Assembly: GCF_047511655.1 (NCBI RefSeq)
Contig: NC_133389.1
Span: forward strand, 151,109,973 to 151,173,972
From: Castor canadensis
Lineage: Eukaryota; Chordata; Mammalia; Rodentia; Castoridae
Direction of reading: 5' to 3'
DNA: 64,000 bases
Shown: one piece after another, positions 34,346-46,865 of the stretch
Layout of the letters: every line of letters begins with the position of its first letter
Numbering within the stretch: position 1 is the first letter of the stretch
Position numbers and translations under genes: made by a program
Notes under the pieces: model-generated
What the model was told of the DNA's origin: nothing
Databases searched by the model: none
The model's input: the letters and a program-made list of their open reading frames with translations, nothing else

Positions 34346-35239
34346 GCTTAACAGTAACAGCTGGGCTGTCAGCAGAAAATACACCAGAGAAGACAAGGAG
34401 CAAGTATGGCAAAGATTACTAGTTCCCATTCAACATAGATCTTCACCTACCTTCATTGATCTAGTCTTACACTCAGCTAAAATACATTTCTGAACTTTAA
34501 TTACAACTAAGTGTAGCTACATCACTAATAAATTTTGTTCATTCAGAAAAATACTACATAGAGAATTCTAAAGAGGTTTCTTAAAAAATAACAGTGTGCC
34601 CCTTTTGTATGTGCTTTTCTTGCCCCTTTCTTCTGTCTAGTAATAGGGATGTGACTTGCTTGAGATCCAGTTACCATTAGGTGATCTTGAGAGTGAAAGG
34701 ACAAGCTAACAATGATAAAGGAAACAGACAAAAGGAGCCTGAATTTTTTACAACTATATGGAATTGCCATATTGACCCTAGTCCACATACCTCTAAATTT
34801 TTTTAGAAGGCAAAAAATGATTTACTATCTTTTTAAAGCAATAGCTATTTCTTATGTTTTTAACAGCCAAACACAATTCCTAACTAACAAAGCAAGAAAA
34901 TGGTAACAGCAACAAACCTGTAGTCTGAGTCACCTATAGCATCTCAGCTGTGCCTCAATTTAATGTAGATAAAGTGTAAGGTATTTCTAAGGAAATGGAA
35001 AGAGTAGGAAGCAAGACCGAATGAAAAGCCTCTACTCCTTGAGGGCACACCACTAATACAGTTTAGCTGAATAGGCATAAAGTAGTTTAGTACAGTGACA
35101 AATTTTATAATACAATACTGCAATTTCTTGCCAATGTTTGGGAATTATGTTCTAGAAAAGTAATATGGCTTGAAAATGGTGACTGGAAAGACAAAATTAT
35201 ACAAAAATGTCTTTTGTATTTTAAAATTGCATATTTAAA
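34346..35239. other. unassigned sequence
   Basis: No gene or repeat recognised; presumed intronic. Confidence 0.4.
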
Positions 35240-35244
35240 AAAAG

Positions 35245-35312
35245 TGGGGGTGGTACCGGGCCTCAAGTTTGTTAGGCAGGCACTCTACTACTTGAGTCAC
35301 TCTGCCAGCCCT
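35245..35312 (-). mobile_element. ID-like SINE fragment, antisense
   Basis: ggcctcaagtttgttaggca ... acttgagtcactctgccagc. Confidence 0.7.
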
Positions 35313-35404
35313 TAAAATTTGCATTTGGTAAGTCTCATCAAAACTTTTCACAAATTCTTATAATGATTTTATCATTTTTTGGACAGTTTTTCTTTCTTCA
35401 TGTT

Positions 35405-35475
35405 GTTAGAAATGGAGTTCAGAGCCTTGTACATGCTAGGCAAGTGCTCTACCACTGAACTATATCCCTACTCCC
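35405..35475 (-). mobile_element. ID-like SINE fragment, antisense
   Basis: ttcagagccttgtacatgct ... ctctaccactgaactatatc. Confidence 0.7.
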
Positions 35476-35639
35476 TGGACTGCTTTTCAATCTTAAAGAA
35501 AGTAGAAAATAAGCTGATTTCTCTGTAGCTTAAACAACAGCCTTGTATTAAAAATTACAGAGTGTAATGCTATAGACTACAAAGTTTTATTATCTTTAAT
35601 AAAAGATTGGTTGGGATAATGGGAACACAGCAATTAAAC

Positions 35640-36555
35640 CAATGCAAAAAGACATCTGAATTCCACGTTTATTGCAGCATCAGTCACAGTAGTCAAGAAA
35701 TAAAATCAACTGAAGCATCTATATCAACTAAGGAATGAACAAAGAAAATATGGCACATACACACAATTGAATACTGAGTTATAGTAAAAGGATGAAATCC
35801 TGTCAAGGTGACAACCTAAAGAACCTGAAGAACAGTATAAGTGAAATAAACTAGTCACAGAAAGACAAATACAATATGATTTCACTCATATGTGAAATCT
35901 AAGAAAGTTGATCTAGGCCAGGCACCATGGCTCAGTGTAATCCTAGCTACTCAGGAGGCAAGGATCGGGAGACTAATGGTTCAATGCTAGCCAGGGCAAA
36001 AAAGTTCATGAGATCCCATCTCACACATTAAAAGCTGGTGATGTGTGTCTATCATCCCTGCTACAAATATGAGAGGTTTGTGGTCTAGGCAGGCCCAGGC
36101 ATAAAAGCGAGACCCCATTCAAAAATAAAGCAAAAAGGGCTGGTGGTGTGGCTCAAGTGGTAGAGCACCTGCCTAGCAAGGCCCTGTGTTCAAATCCCAT
36201 ACAAAGGAAGAAAAAAAAAAGGAAGAACTGATCTCATAGAAACAGAGGGCGGTAGTGTAGAATAGTGGTTAACAGAGGCTGAGAAGAGTAGGAGGGAGGT
36301 ATGGGAAAAGATTAGTTAACAAATAAGTTACAGTTACATAGGCCATATAAATTCTGATGTTCTATTACACTATACATTATGATAATATATATTTCAAAAA
36401 ATTTTGGATGTTCTCAACACAAAAAATGGTAAATGTTTCAGGACAGAATGTTTACCCTGATTTGAATCTTATACAATATATATACATGTATTGAAACAGT
36501 ACATGGCTTCAATATATGTAATAAGTATGTACAACTATGCATTGATTAAAAATAT
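35640..36555 (+). mobile_element. ancient L1 3' end
   Basis: End of ORF2 (aaagaaaatatggcacatac; tcactcatatgtgaaatcta) and the 3' UTR of an old L1 (tggttaacagaggctgagaa; gatgttctattacactatac; tgttctcaacacaaaaaatg), split by the trimeric SINE at 35914-36222. Confidence 0.82.
35914..36222 (+). mobile_element. trimeric SINE inside L1
   Basis: Two 7SL-like units and an ID-like unit (ggctggtggtgtggctcaag) with an A-rich tail. gttgatct and actgatct flank it as an imperfect target duplication. Confidence 0.82.
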
Positions 36556-38084
36556 AACCAACAGAAGAGTTAAGAACTAACAATTGCTCAGATAACAGGT
36601 ATATGAATAAAAGCTAGCTTCAGCACATTAGAAAGATGATAAAAGGGAAAATATAGGCAGAACTCAGGAGACAGTGGCCAGAGGATGTGTTTGTAGCCAG
36701 TGTGGGCTATATATTGGTACCCTGTATCAAAAAAGAATAAACTATTTGTAATGAAAAAGGTGATGGAAAAATCTGATTCTAATACTTTTTGAAGTTTAGT
36801 GATCCACTAGAACAAAATGACTATTCTGTAACCCAAGCTTTGCCATTCAATAAGTTGTTGGCATTTATCACATTTTGCAACTACTAGTTTGACAGTTATA
36901 AGTTATTTATTTCATAAATAATCAGTCACACCACTTAATGTATTACATACTTGAGTTTTACTCCTTTTTCCAAAATTAAAGTATTCTCATTGTTTTTTTT
37001 CCATACTTATCTCCAGGGCAGTCAGATTACCATACAGAAAGTCTAGAATTCATGAAGATGAACCGTGAATTTCTAAACTGGACCCATGTCAGAGCCAACA
37101 CATTTGCAATTCCAAGTTTTAATACATATTATTAAATGAATGTTTACACAAATATTAATGGATATATTTGTCATTTATAAATCAAGAAATCTATGATAAA
37201 TCAATTCTTGAATTGTAAGACTGTAAATCAAGAAAACTTACAATTCATATTTTCCAATTATCATTTAACTCTAGAACAAGAAAGCTTTCTAAGACATTAA
37301 CAGAATGGTAAATATCTGTGCAAATTAATTAGCACAGGTCTGAGTTGTCAAAGAAAGTAGCTTGGTTTACATAAAGCAGTTAAGTGCCAAGTAAAAACTA
37401 ATCCAAACCAAAACATTCAGCACAATTTTTATTTCTGGCAACTTCAGATCCTGGCTAGAAAAGCTGTCTTAGCTATGACATTAAATGGTGACAACTTATT
37501 GAGCTATAAAAATGTTGGTACATTTGGCAGTCCTTTCTCTCAAGCTAAAACTACTGTTACTGGTTCTTACAAGTGCCAGTGCCTTGAATTAGATCATTGG
37601 TTCTAAAGTAAAAGCCAGAAGTGAACCAAATCATGAAGTGTTTTTTTTTTCCAAAATATATTTATCTCCTTTATATTCTTTTTATCACCAAGACTTTAAA
37701 GGGAAGAGTAGACAATATACTGATATTGTATGTTCCTTTTTTAAAATTCCTAATTATTTGGGGGTCTCTCTCTCTCTCCCCACCCTCCTTTCCTTCCTTT
37801 CTCTACCTTCATGGAGAATTCTCTTATTTTAGGTTCCCCCCTCCCCTCTTTGAAACATTGTATCAATAGCAAGCCCAAGAAACAGAGTTACAAAATGACA
37901 AAAGCTCATCAGCAGGCTACAGATGTAAACAGCTGTATTAATAGCAATTGTCTAAGACACCCTCAGAGATTTCTACTCCACCTGCCCCGAGAATCCACTA
38001 CATTACATTTTAGGCATTGACAAATGATCAGTTCTATCCTGAGAAAAAGACATAATCCACTAACCAGACAAAAATCTAAAAGGA
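36556..38084. other. unassigned sequence
   Basis: About 1.5 kb. A degraded SINE-like stretch may lie at 36650-36740 and a CT-rich tract at 37762-37800. No gene recognised. Confidence 0.4.
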
Positions 38085-38350
38085 AACAAATAGAGGGGAG
38101 AAGAAACTTAAGAAGCCACAGACAGACAACCCACAGAATGAGAGAAAATCTTCACCAGCTAGTCAACAGATAAAGAATTAATATTCAGAATATACAAAGA
38201 GCTCAAAAAAAACCAGCAAAAGAACGAATAATCCAATTAATAAATGGGCAAATAAATTGAACAGTTCTCAGAAGAAGAAATACAAATGGCTAATAAGTAC
38301 CTAAGAAACGTTCAACATTCTTAGCCATAAACAAAGTACAAATCAAGAAG
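38085..38350 (+). mobile_element. L1 ORF2 fragment
   Basis: gagagaaaatcttcaccagc, agctcaaaaaaaaccagcaa and taataaatgggcaaataaat follow the late part of L1 ORF2. Decayed and truncated at both ends. Confidence 0.75.
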
Positions 38351-38566
38351 CCATAGACAAATGAAGACAAAAATTCTGTTTTACATTTATAAAGCAATAA
38401 CAAAGTACTATTTTGTGAGTGATAACCTGTTTGGAGACTTCTGCCCATTTTTTTTTTATCATTTTAGTTTTTCATTATACAGCACTAGTTTTTCTATTAT
38501 AAAGCTTAGTCAATCTGAATAATCTTAAATCATTCCAGAACTTAATAAAGTACTTTAAGACGCCAA

Positions 38567-38774
38567 AACTGAGCTGTTTGTGGTGGTATATGCCTATAGT
38601 CCCAACTACTTGAGAGGCCAAGTTGAAGGCCAGCCCAGAAAATGTTAACCATATTCTATTTCACAAAGCATAATGGCTGGTGGCATAACTCCAGCAGTAG
38701 AGGGCTTACCTAACAAGCTTGAGGCCCTGGATTCAATCTCCAGTACCAAGAAGGAAAAAAAAAAAAAAAAAAAG
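38567..38774 (+). mobile_element. dimeric SINE
   Basis: gctgtttgtggtggtatatg ... ID-like unit (gctggtggcataactccagc) with an A-run of about 20. Confidence 0.78.
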
Positions 38775-39131
38775 CCCAAAACAATAAAATGAACTTGAAT
38801 TCACACTATATGTCAGGATAGCTTAAGAGTTGGGTTAAAAAACAAACTTTCAAAATCCATTATAAAGCAAACAATTATACTTCTTAATAGCGATTGTGTT
38901 TCAAGTTCCCTATAATAACTCCAATACAGAAATGTTTCAAAAAAAGAGGATTTCTATGATTTGTAAATAATCACACAATTACTATTATATACTAATTTGG
39001 ACTATAGCTTCTTAAACTACTTGGCCATTTTCTACTCAAGGTTCAATTTATGACATTCTACAATGACACCTACTGGCCATTCAAAATCACCCATTAGTTC
39101 TCTAAGACAGGTCTAGTGGGCTGGTTACATA

Positions 39132-39133
<2 letters not shown>
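38775..39133. other. unassigned sequence
   Basis: AT-rich with no recognised feature. Confidence 0.4.

Positions 39134-39172
<39 letters not shown>
39134..39172. repeat. (AC)n microsatellite
   Basis: Pure ac dinucleotide run of about 19 units. Confidence 0.95.
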
Positions 39173-39177
<5 letters not shown>

Positions 39178-40389
39178 AGGAAAATATTTGTTTACAGGTA
39201 CTCAAAACACTATAGAATTTCACCTAAAATAGAAATATAAGTTTTTCTTTGTGTAAAAAAGATAAAAGACAAAGTATGAAACAGGTCAAGTTTCATTTTA
39301 AAATTTCAAGCAAAAGCATTGACAAACACTTCAGGAAAAATTCTAATGACCCACTTCTTCCCAAATAATATTTTGAGGGAAAAATGAAATTTTGATTTGG
39401 GTTTATATGAACTCATAATCATTAACAGAAAATTCACACCTTCCAAGATTTTTTGACATGCAGTACTAAAATTCAGTAAAATGATACATTTGCTAGTACT
39501 ACATTTGTCCTTATCTTCTAGGCTAAAGGCAACATTTCAAACAGCTTACATTTTAGCAATTTATAATACTTATTTTAACATTGTTTTCCGGTGTTTTTAG
39601 ATCGTTTTCCAATGAGCTATAAAATCAAGTATCCTCTACAACAAATGCTGGCTGGAATTTGTTTTAATTCTACATTTCATTGGGCAAACAGTGAACTATA
39701 AAGATTACTTTTTAAAGACAATTTATGTCTTTATTTAGTTTTAACTGCAAACAAATTTTCCTAGGTCTGAGAGACTTAAAGAGCACACTTTTTAAGCCTA
39801 AGAAATAAATAACTCTGCTTCTCAGACTTACAGACAACCTACTTAAATGTTTCCCCCGCCCCCAAGTTAGACCTCCACCCTTTTCACACAGTGCCTAACA
39901 TCTGGTGGCGTGGGGTGGGGGGGATCTACCAACGAATTTTCTAGTCATTTTCCAATGTGCACTTACCTTCTATCACAGATTTTTAAGGCTCTCCACTTTT
40001 TTGAAGATTATAAAAACGTATGTTATCAGCCCTGACCCTCAAAATAAATAAATTCGTGAACTACGAAATGTGAATCTGAGCACATTCATCTCCAACTAAC
40101 ACCGTACCTCTCAACCCAAGTCCATATTGGGGCTAAGCACTTCGTGACTTAGTGTATCCTTCACGCTATCACCCTTCGCCTACAGAGCCTGTCTGAATAG
40201 AAAGCACTCAAGCCAACGAAAAAACAAGTGTCCAGCCATATCAATAGGTTGCAAGACTTCTTTCAACAGCCAAGGATTACATAATGTGCAGCTATAAGCG
40301 GTTTCCAGGATCTGGCCATCAGCGAGCACCTCTCTTCTCCGCACCCCCTCCCGACCCCAGGGAATGGTCCTAAGAAGCAATTCCTAGGA
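39173..40389. other. unassigned sequence upstream of the CpG-rich region
   Basis: No repeats seen, unlike most of the window, and GC content rises towards the right. Presumed start of HYCC2 intron 1 and promoter-proximal sequence. Confidence 0.4.
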
Positions 40390-40771
40390 TTCCACTCAGG
40401 TGTCTGCAATGCCGCGCGTCCTTTTGTCGCCTGGGGCTTCGTACAAGGAATTCCTTTAAGCTGTCATTACCGGAGACTTGCTCGGGTCACTCTCCTCCCT
40501 CTGCCCGCGACACCGTAGCCCCCACGCCCTACGTAGGCCCTTAAGTCTCCCCACAAGACTCAGCCCCCACGCCGCCTCATCTGCCGCCTTCTCCTCACGA
40601 CCCTCTCAAGCTGCTACCTAGTTGGCGAGGTTCCGGAACCACCAACGGTTCAGCTACCTCCATCCCAGATCACCCTCGCCAGATCCCCTCTATAGCTCCC
40701 GCAGCCGAAGATGAAGAGAAACCCTCCTCACCCAGCACTTTGCGCTCCCCAAAGACAACGCCGCCGCCTAC

Positions 40772-40960
40772 CTGTCACCCCGCTGCCTCCGGCTTCCTAC
40801 CGCCACCGCCTCCCGCAGCAGCCTGCCAACTGCAGCGCAACAACCAGCCTTCCCATTGGGTGAGTCCATGCTCTAAATAACAGCCTCTCTTATTGGCTGC
40901 AGGCGTCCTTGGCCCGCCCCTCTGTGCACTGCCTGAGGATTCCGTCTTCGAGCAAGAAAA
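40772..40960 (-). other. HYCC2: putative first exon of HYCC2 (FAM126B), 5' UTR
   Basis: On the minus strand the sequence gacag|gtaggc gives a strong splice donor (exon end 40772, gt at 40771-40770) inside the CpG-rich region. In other mammals the gene head-to-head with NDUFB3 is HYCC2/FAM126B, whose product belongs to the plasma-membrane PI4KA complex. The assignment is by synteny; I found no HYCC2 coding sequence in the window. The transcription start is not visible, so the right edge is a guess. Confidence 0.45.
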
Positions 40961-41139
40961 ACATCTCTCCCCTTCTCTCCTCTCCTCTCCTCTACAATCT
41001 CTTACCTTAGTCGTCTTCGTAGGCACATCTGTGATAAAAATATCGACTTCCATATCTCGACCTGTTTCAGGAATCTGTGACCCAGGACCGGAACGTTAAA
41101 CGTCTCCTCCGCTTTCATGCCGGAAAGAACTTGAGGTGC

Positions 41140-41212
41140 TACTTCCGTTTCCGGTTGCCTCCAGCTGGAAGGTTGAATATTTGAGTGTCCTGAGAGGTCA
41201 GGTTGGTGTCAG
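41140..41212 (+). other. NDUFB3: putative NDUFB3 exon 1 (5' UTR)
   Basis: A good donor, gtcag|gtaaat, ends the proposed exon at 41212, just after the ETS cluster. In known mammals NDUFB3 has a non-coding first exon spliced to the exon with the ATG. The start position is not determined. Confidence 0.6.
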
Positions 41213-42515
41213 GTAAATTAGGGAGTTGGCGGGAGGCCTCTGTATTAGGGATAAAAACTAAACTCTTTGGGGGAGTGCAGGAAAGATTTAATGGGAAAGC
41301 ATCACGAAAGAGGGACAATTCAAGCGGGAGGGAGGTCGAGGAACTACCGCGAGAGATCTGTAGTGTAGAACCTAGGGTAGGGCGAGGTAGTTGGAGAAGG
41401 ATGCTGTGAGAATGAATTACTGTGGTTGTTAAGTTCTGGTGCTTTTTCCCGCCTCTGCTACAGGCAACCGCCTCCTCGCCTCTTGAGCTTTTGGTTTATA
41501 TTTGAGTCAAAGGCGGAAGAATAGCCCCCAAACCTTAAATATATAAAAGAGCAATAATTGCAATGTATGCCTCACACCAGTTGTGCATTTTAAAATAAGA
41601 GTTGTCTGGTATAAATGTTTATGATACAATATTGAAGTGAAAAAAAAAAAAGCAGGATACAAAATCGTATCCATTGCATATACCTAGAATCGGGGACCGG
41701 ACACTAAAAGTGATAGCAGTTGACTTGTATTTTTTTCATATTTTTATAATTATCAAAGTCTTTTAATGAGGGGAGTTTGAGATATGCACTTCAAAGTCCG
41801 CTACACTATAAAATTACATGTAGTCTTGTGGAAGCGTGCAGTGCTTTCCTTGCTATTCTTATTTGAGCAACTCTCAAAGTGAAACAGTCATCTGTTGAGT
41901 CCTCAGCACAGTATAACTCACTTCTAATTTTACTTTTTATTGTCAAGAATACAATAAATAGGAGTTTATAACAGGAGTGTGTAAAAAGGACATTTTGAAG
42001 AATTATAATTAAGCAAATACGTAACCATCTCTCAGGTTAGGAAATAAAGCATTGCTATTAATTTAGAACATACATTCTCAATAGAAGTGATCTGCTGTTC
42101 AAGGGAGTGAAATTGGTTGGGAAAGAGGGGAGTTATGTGGTTTGTGTCCCTCCAAATACAGGACAGAAACAGATATACAGTATATCTGTGGTGTCAAAAT
42201 TTCACTAAGGTGAAGGAACGTGATTAAGAAAGGCTAAAAAGGCAACTTAGAAGGGCAGTAATTTAAAACTGGCTGCAAACACTATTCAAGGAGCTCTGTT
42301 AGCTTCTGTGGTTTTGATCTCCACCAGGAGGTAACCAATGCCCTGATTTGTGACAAGCATTTACTTTTTTTACTTTAATTTTTCCATCTAGGGTACATTA
42401 CAAAAAGTGAATTATTAGACTTTTTAATTTACATAAATGGGATCTGTGTGCATGTATTTTTTTCTGACTCACCCTTGCTGATTACTTATGAGATTGTTCA
42501 TGGTTTGGGGTATAG

Positions 42516-42745
42516 TTTTTTTTTTTTTTTTTTTGCAGTTTCTGAGGTTTGAACTCAGGGCCTCACACTTGCTAGGCAGATGCTCTACCACTTGAGCCAC
42601 TCCAACAGCCCTTTCTTGTGTTGATATTTTAGAGATAGGGTCATAAGAACTATTTGCCCAGACTGGCCTCAGGCAGCCATCTTCCTGTTCTCTGCCTCCT
42701 GAGTAGCTAGGATTAAAGGTATGAGCCACCAGTACCAGGCTGGGG
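42516..42745 (-). mobile_element. dimeric SINE, antisense
   Basis: T-run at 42517-42534, gtttgaactcagggcctcac, then attaaaggtatgagccacca. Confidence 0.88.
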
Positions 42746-42868
42746 GTAGTCTTTTGTATAATATTCTGTACTGTGACTATACCACAAACTTTTCTATTGT
42801 TGGATTAGATTGCTTACAGTTTAGACCTAGCAAAAACAATATATGGCTATAAAGATTCTTATAAAATA

Positions 42869-42915
42869 GTGGCTGGGAGTGTAGCTCAGTGGTAAAGCAC
42901 ACATGGTCCTCAAAA
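42869..42915 (+). mobile_element. truncated ID SINE
   Basis: gtggctgggagtgtagctca followed by gtggtaaagcaca. Only the 5' half of the monomer remains. Confidence 0.65.
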
Positions 42916-43269
42916 AAATAATCTGATAAAACGTATCTATTGTTAAATTTACGCAAAAGTTTCTCTGTAGAGTAGTGCAATCCAGTGGAAATATGATACA
43001 AACCACATAATAGCCTTAAATTTTCTAGTACTCTTATTAAAGTAAGAAAACAAAGTAAACTTTAATAATATATTTCATCTAACCCAACATACTCAAAATG
43101 TTATTTCAGGATGTAATCAATATTGATAATGAAATATTTTACATTTCTGTACTGTGTTCATAATTAATGTACTTTACATTTACAGAGTGTCTATGTTGTT
43201 TTCACAAATACTACCACTTGATATATACTTATATTTCATAAGGTTTACACTTGAAAAAATAGATTCAAA

Positions 43270-43387
43270 GCTGGGTGTGGTGGCGCACACATGTGATCCC
43301 AGTATCTGGGAGGCTAAGGCAAGATGATATTTAGTTTGAGGTCAGACTGGGCTGTATAGTGAGACTGTGTCTCAGAAAAACAAAACT
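43270..43387 (+). mobile_element. 7SL-like monomeric SINE
   Basis: gctgggtgtggtggcgcaca ... gagactgtgtctcagaaaaa, close to a B1 monomer. Confidence 0.82.
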
Positions 43388-43692
43388 CCCAGTGCTTGGT
43401 GGCTCACACCTATAATCCAAGCTACTCAGGAGGCAGAGATCAGAAGAATCATAGTTTGAGGTCAGCCCGTTAAAAGTTAACAAGACTCCACTCAACATGC
43501 CAATAATCCCAGATATGTGGAAGCATTAGTGGGAGGATCCCTTTTCAGTCTGGCTCAGCAAAAAATACAAAACTGTATCTGAAAAATAACCAAAAAAGCA
43601 AAAGGGACTGGGAGCATGGCTCAAGTAGTAAGAGTGCATGCCTATCAACCATAAGGTCCTGAGTTCAAAACCCCAGTACCACAAAAAAAGAG
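43388..43692 (+). mobile_element. trimeric SINE
   Basis: cagtgcttggtggctcacac, a middle 7SL-like unit, and an ID-like unit (ggagcatggctcaagtagta ... aaaccccagtaccac). Confidence 0.8.
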
Positions 43693-43807
43693 GGGGAAAG
43701 TATATTTGTATACCCAACTAGTTCCAAACACACTATAATATTTTCTAATAAGTGATTTAAGAATTCACTTTGAAATTTAAATGAATTAAATTTTCCTTTT
43801 CTGCTGA

Positions 43808-44010
43808 GCTCCAGTGACTCTAGGTAATTAGGAAACTGAGATCCGGATGATTGAGGTTCAAGGCCAGCCCAGGCAAATAGTTGGTAAGACTCCCCATCTC
43901 CAAAATGACAAGACCAAAATGAGCTGGAGGTGTGGCTGAAGCAGTAGAGCGCATGCGTTGCAAGCACGAAGCCCTGAGTTCAAACCCAGTCCCACCAAAA
44001 AAAAAAAAAT
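43808..44010 (+). mobile_element. dimeric SINE
   Basis: A decayed 7SL-like unit, then an ID-like unit (ggaggtgtggctgaagcagt ... gagttcaaacccagtcccac) with an A-run. Confidence 0.82.
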
Positions 44011-44436
44011 TCATTTTCCTCAGTTGTGTCGTCATATTTCAAATGTTAGTAGCCACCAAATGAGACAGTGGAAATCTAGAGTATATGCATCTATTAGTGG
44101 AGTTGCTGGCAAAAGGTATTTGAATGTTCAGCTTTTCTAGGTCATACCAGTTTTTCAGAGTAGTTGTGCTCAGAGTCACATTCTCAACACCTGCATGTGA
44201 AAATGGAAGGTACATCGCAATGTGTTTTTCCCAGTTTTCACAATCTTGCAAAGCAGATTTTGTCCTCATTATATTAAGAAATTAAAGTTCAGAGAGATTA
44301 ACTGATTTTCCTGGAATTTTATAGCTATTAGTGGTGCAAAAAAAAAAAAAAATCCCAAACTCTTCCTTCAAGTGATCAGGATGTTATTATTTGATTTATG
44401 CCTATTCTGAAATAGAAATGATTTTATTATGCTTTG

Positions 44437-44558
44437 TTTTTGAAACAAGTCTCACTGTGTTACCCAGACTGTCTTGAATTATTAGGGTCAGGCAGGCCTC
44501 CTGCCTCAGCCTCAGAAGTAGCTAGGACTATAGGCAGGTGCCACTGTGCCCAGCTGAA
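44437..44558 (-). mobile_element. 7SL-like monomer, antisense
   Basis: aacaagtctcactgtgttac ... gccactgtgcccagctg. Confidence 0.78.
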
Positions 44559-45092
44559 ATAGAAATAATTTTTAATAGAAAATGAAAGTTTCCCTAGAAA
44601 TAGTGTTGTTCGACTTTTTATTCTTTATATTTAGGGAATTCCTATAGAAGGACCCTTTCTAAAATATTGCAGTTAGGTGGATGAGAAAAGATACTGACTT
44701 TATTAAAAGAAATTTATATAGGAGAAATAAGGGTATGTGTAATTTCATGTTTTCTTTCAAAGATTTATATTCCAAATTAATATTTTGGGATAGTAATATT
44801 ACAGCTTCAAAGTAGCCTACATACTATGGAAATGTTTCAACTTTTATTTTCAAAAATAATTTTGTCAATATTTTGACCCTTTGTCTTGTACTTGGTTTGT
44901 CTTATAATCCCTATAAACATTTTTTAAGTGAAATATTATTTTTAAAATGATTTTTTAAGAAACCAAGATAGTACCATTCTAAATACATGCTAACAGCCTT
45001 TTTTTTTGTAATTGTGTATTGAATCTCAAAAGTCATTCTGACATCTGAAACCATAAGTTTTTCTTCATATTGTTTTCTTGTTTGTTTGTTTT

Positions 45093-45295
45093 GGTGGTCC
45101 TGGGTCTTGAACTCAGAGCCTTGCATTTACTAGGCAGGCACTCTACCACCAGTCGCTTTATTATTATTATTTTTTAATTTTGCTGTTTTGAAACAGGATC
45201 TTACTAGATTGCCCAGGTTAGCCGTGAGCTCCTGGCTCAAGTGGTCTTCCTCTCTCAGCCTTCCAAGTAGCTGGAACACAAGCATGTGCCTCACT
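45093..45295 (-). mobile_element. two antisense SINE units (ID-like, then 7SL-like)
   Basis: tcttgaactcagagccttgc ... ctctaccaccagtcgc (45105-45160) followed by aacaggatcttactagattg ... catgtgcctcactc (45190-45295). Confidence 0.72.
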
Positions 45296-45924
45296 CTTCC
45301 CTTCTTCATATTATTGACTTAAACCGATTAATAGTGAAGTAGTGGATTAAATAATTCATTCAAAGTTGTGAGTGTTATAGTTTTAACTTGATAGATACTG
45401 CTTTTCATTCTCTTTGAAGTGTGAAAATCATAATGTTTGGTGGTTTCTTAACATATTATTAAGTATAATTAATTGGTGGGAATTACTATGTTCAATTTTT
45501 TCTATCTTAGAATCATTGTTTAGGGAAATAAACATTTCACATAATATGGCTTTCGTATATACTATTTGATAATTACTTCTGTCTTCTAAAATCCTGTATA
45601 AGAAATCTTGTCTTATAGTTGGGCCTATTCATGGTTATAAAATGCAGACAAAATGGTAATAATTATTTGGTTTGGTTTTATATCTGAAGAACAGTGATTA
45701 TAAAATTGCTACCATTAACCTTAATCAAACTATAGCATTCTTTATTCATGCTACTGGACTTGGAATTCATAACAATTTAAGTGGGAACTAAGATGAAGTT
45801 TGTTTTTATATTATCTTTTAAAAATAACACTAGTAAAACTGAAATCTTAAACATCAAGGACACATTTTATTTAAGGAAGCAAACTTAGATGAAAAAAGAG
45901 TCCTAAGGACTCTTGGTCAATTCA

Positions 45925-46305
45925 TGGCTTAGTAAACTGTTGCCTGTGGGCTAAATCCAGCCCACTGCCCATGAGCTAAGCACCCATGGGTTTTTATAGA
46001 TGAACATTCACAATCACTCTGAAATGTTTAACTTGGAATTCCAATTAAGCAAAATGCTATCCCTGAAAAAGGGAATATCAGGTGTCTTTTTTTTTTTCAG
46101 TTAATAGGCTTGTATTACAAAACTAATTATACTCAATTACTATTTGTTATATTTGGGATTTTATCAATGAACTATTTGTGGAAATTTGTTTTTTTGTCCT
46201 GTCTTACTATCCTGCATCTTATCCTTGAGTTTGCCTCTTCTGCCCACAAAGCCTAAAATATTTGTCTGTCTTTTTACAAAAAAAGTTCATATGCAAAAAT
46301 TCATA
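45925..46305. mobile_element. hAT-type (MER1/Charlie-like) transposon fossil
   Basis: Left end gtaaactgttgcctgtgggc ... aaatccagcccactgcc and right end cccacaaagcctaaaatatt match the paired ends of a common MER1-type element. The middle is filled with other AT-rich sequence. Confidence 0.6.
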
Positions 46306-46331
46306 TGATCTTTTGTATTTAAAAACATTAA

Positions 46332-46515
46332 CGCTGGGCACCAGTGACACCTGTAATCCTAGCTATTCAGGAAGCAGAGATCAGGAGGATTACAGTCCAA
46401 AGCCAGCCCTGGCAAATAGCTTGTGAGACCCTGTCTTGAAAAGTCCCATCACTAAAAAGGGCTCCAGGTGTAGGCCCTGAGTTGAAACCCCTGTACTGCC
46501 AAACACAAAAAAACA
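46332..46515 (+). mobile_element. dimeric SINE
   Basis: ctgggcaccagtgacacctg, a linker with tcccatcactaaaaagggct, a short ID-like end, then A-rich sequence. Confidence 0.8.
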
Positions 46516-46674
46516 TAATTCCAGCAAGTTTGTGATCTCAAAAAAAAAAAAAAAAAGAAAAGCATCAATACTGTATTAAGAGAATCAGCTAAAGAAGAGT
46601 AACAAAACAGCATATTATACTTTTTTTGACTAAAGAGAGGGAAACAGTAACTATCACTTAGAAGTTAGGAGTAG

Positions 46675-46865
46675 GGGCTGTGAAAACCAAACTGCAGAGT
46701 TTAAATCTCAGTTGTACCATTTACTATTTTTGTTACCTTCAGGAAATTACATCTTGGAGTCTCTTTATCATCATCTGTAAAATGGGGATATTTTTCATTT
46801 AAATCTAAGAGTTGTTTTAGAGTAATAAAGCATAGTGTGCCTGGCATATCAGGGCTCAGTAAATG
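46675..46865 (+). repeat. MIR element
   Basis: aactgcagagtttaaatctc, catcatctgtaaaatgggga and gtgcctggcatatcagggct follow MIR order. It ends about 150 bp before the exon 2 acceptor. Confidence 0.85.

Larger units (their letters stand above)
40390..41215. promoter_or_regulatory. CpG-rich bidirectional promoter (NDUFB3 and minus-strand neighbour)
   Basis: GC-rich with many CpGs, in contrast to the AT-rich flanks. ETS/GABP-type motifs cluster on the right: ccggaa at 41088-41093 and 41120-41125, acttccg at 41141-41147, tttccgg at 41148-41154. Two CCAAT boxes in reverse (attgg near 40855 and 40891) lie further left. No consensus TATA box was identified at a presumed start. GABP (NRF-2) sites are common in promoters of nuclear genes for mitochondrial proteins. 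Splice donors facing away on both strands (minus 40771; plus 41213) support divergent transcription. Confidence 0.75.

Noticed and set aside
40775-41053. 92-codon minus-strand frame in the CpG-rich region as a coding exon
   Set aside because: Composition is typical of open frames in CpG islands and nothing resembles HYCC2 protein. The region fits 5' UTR and promoter.
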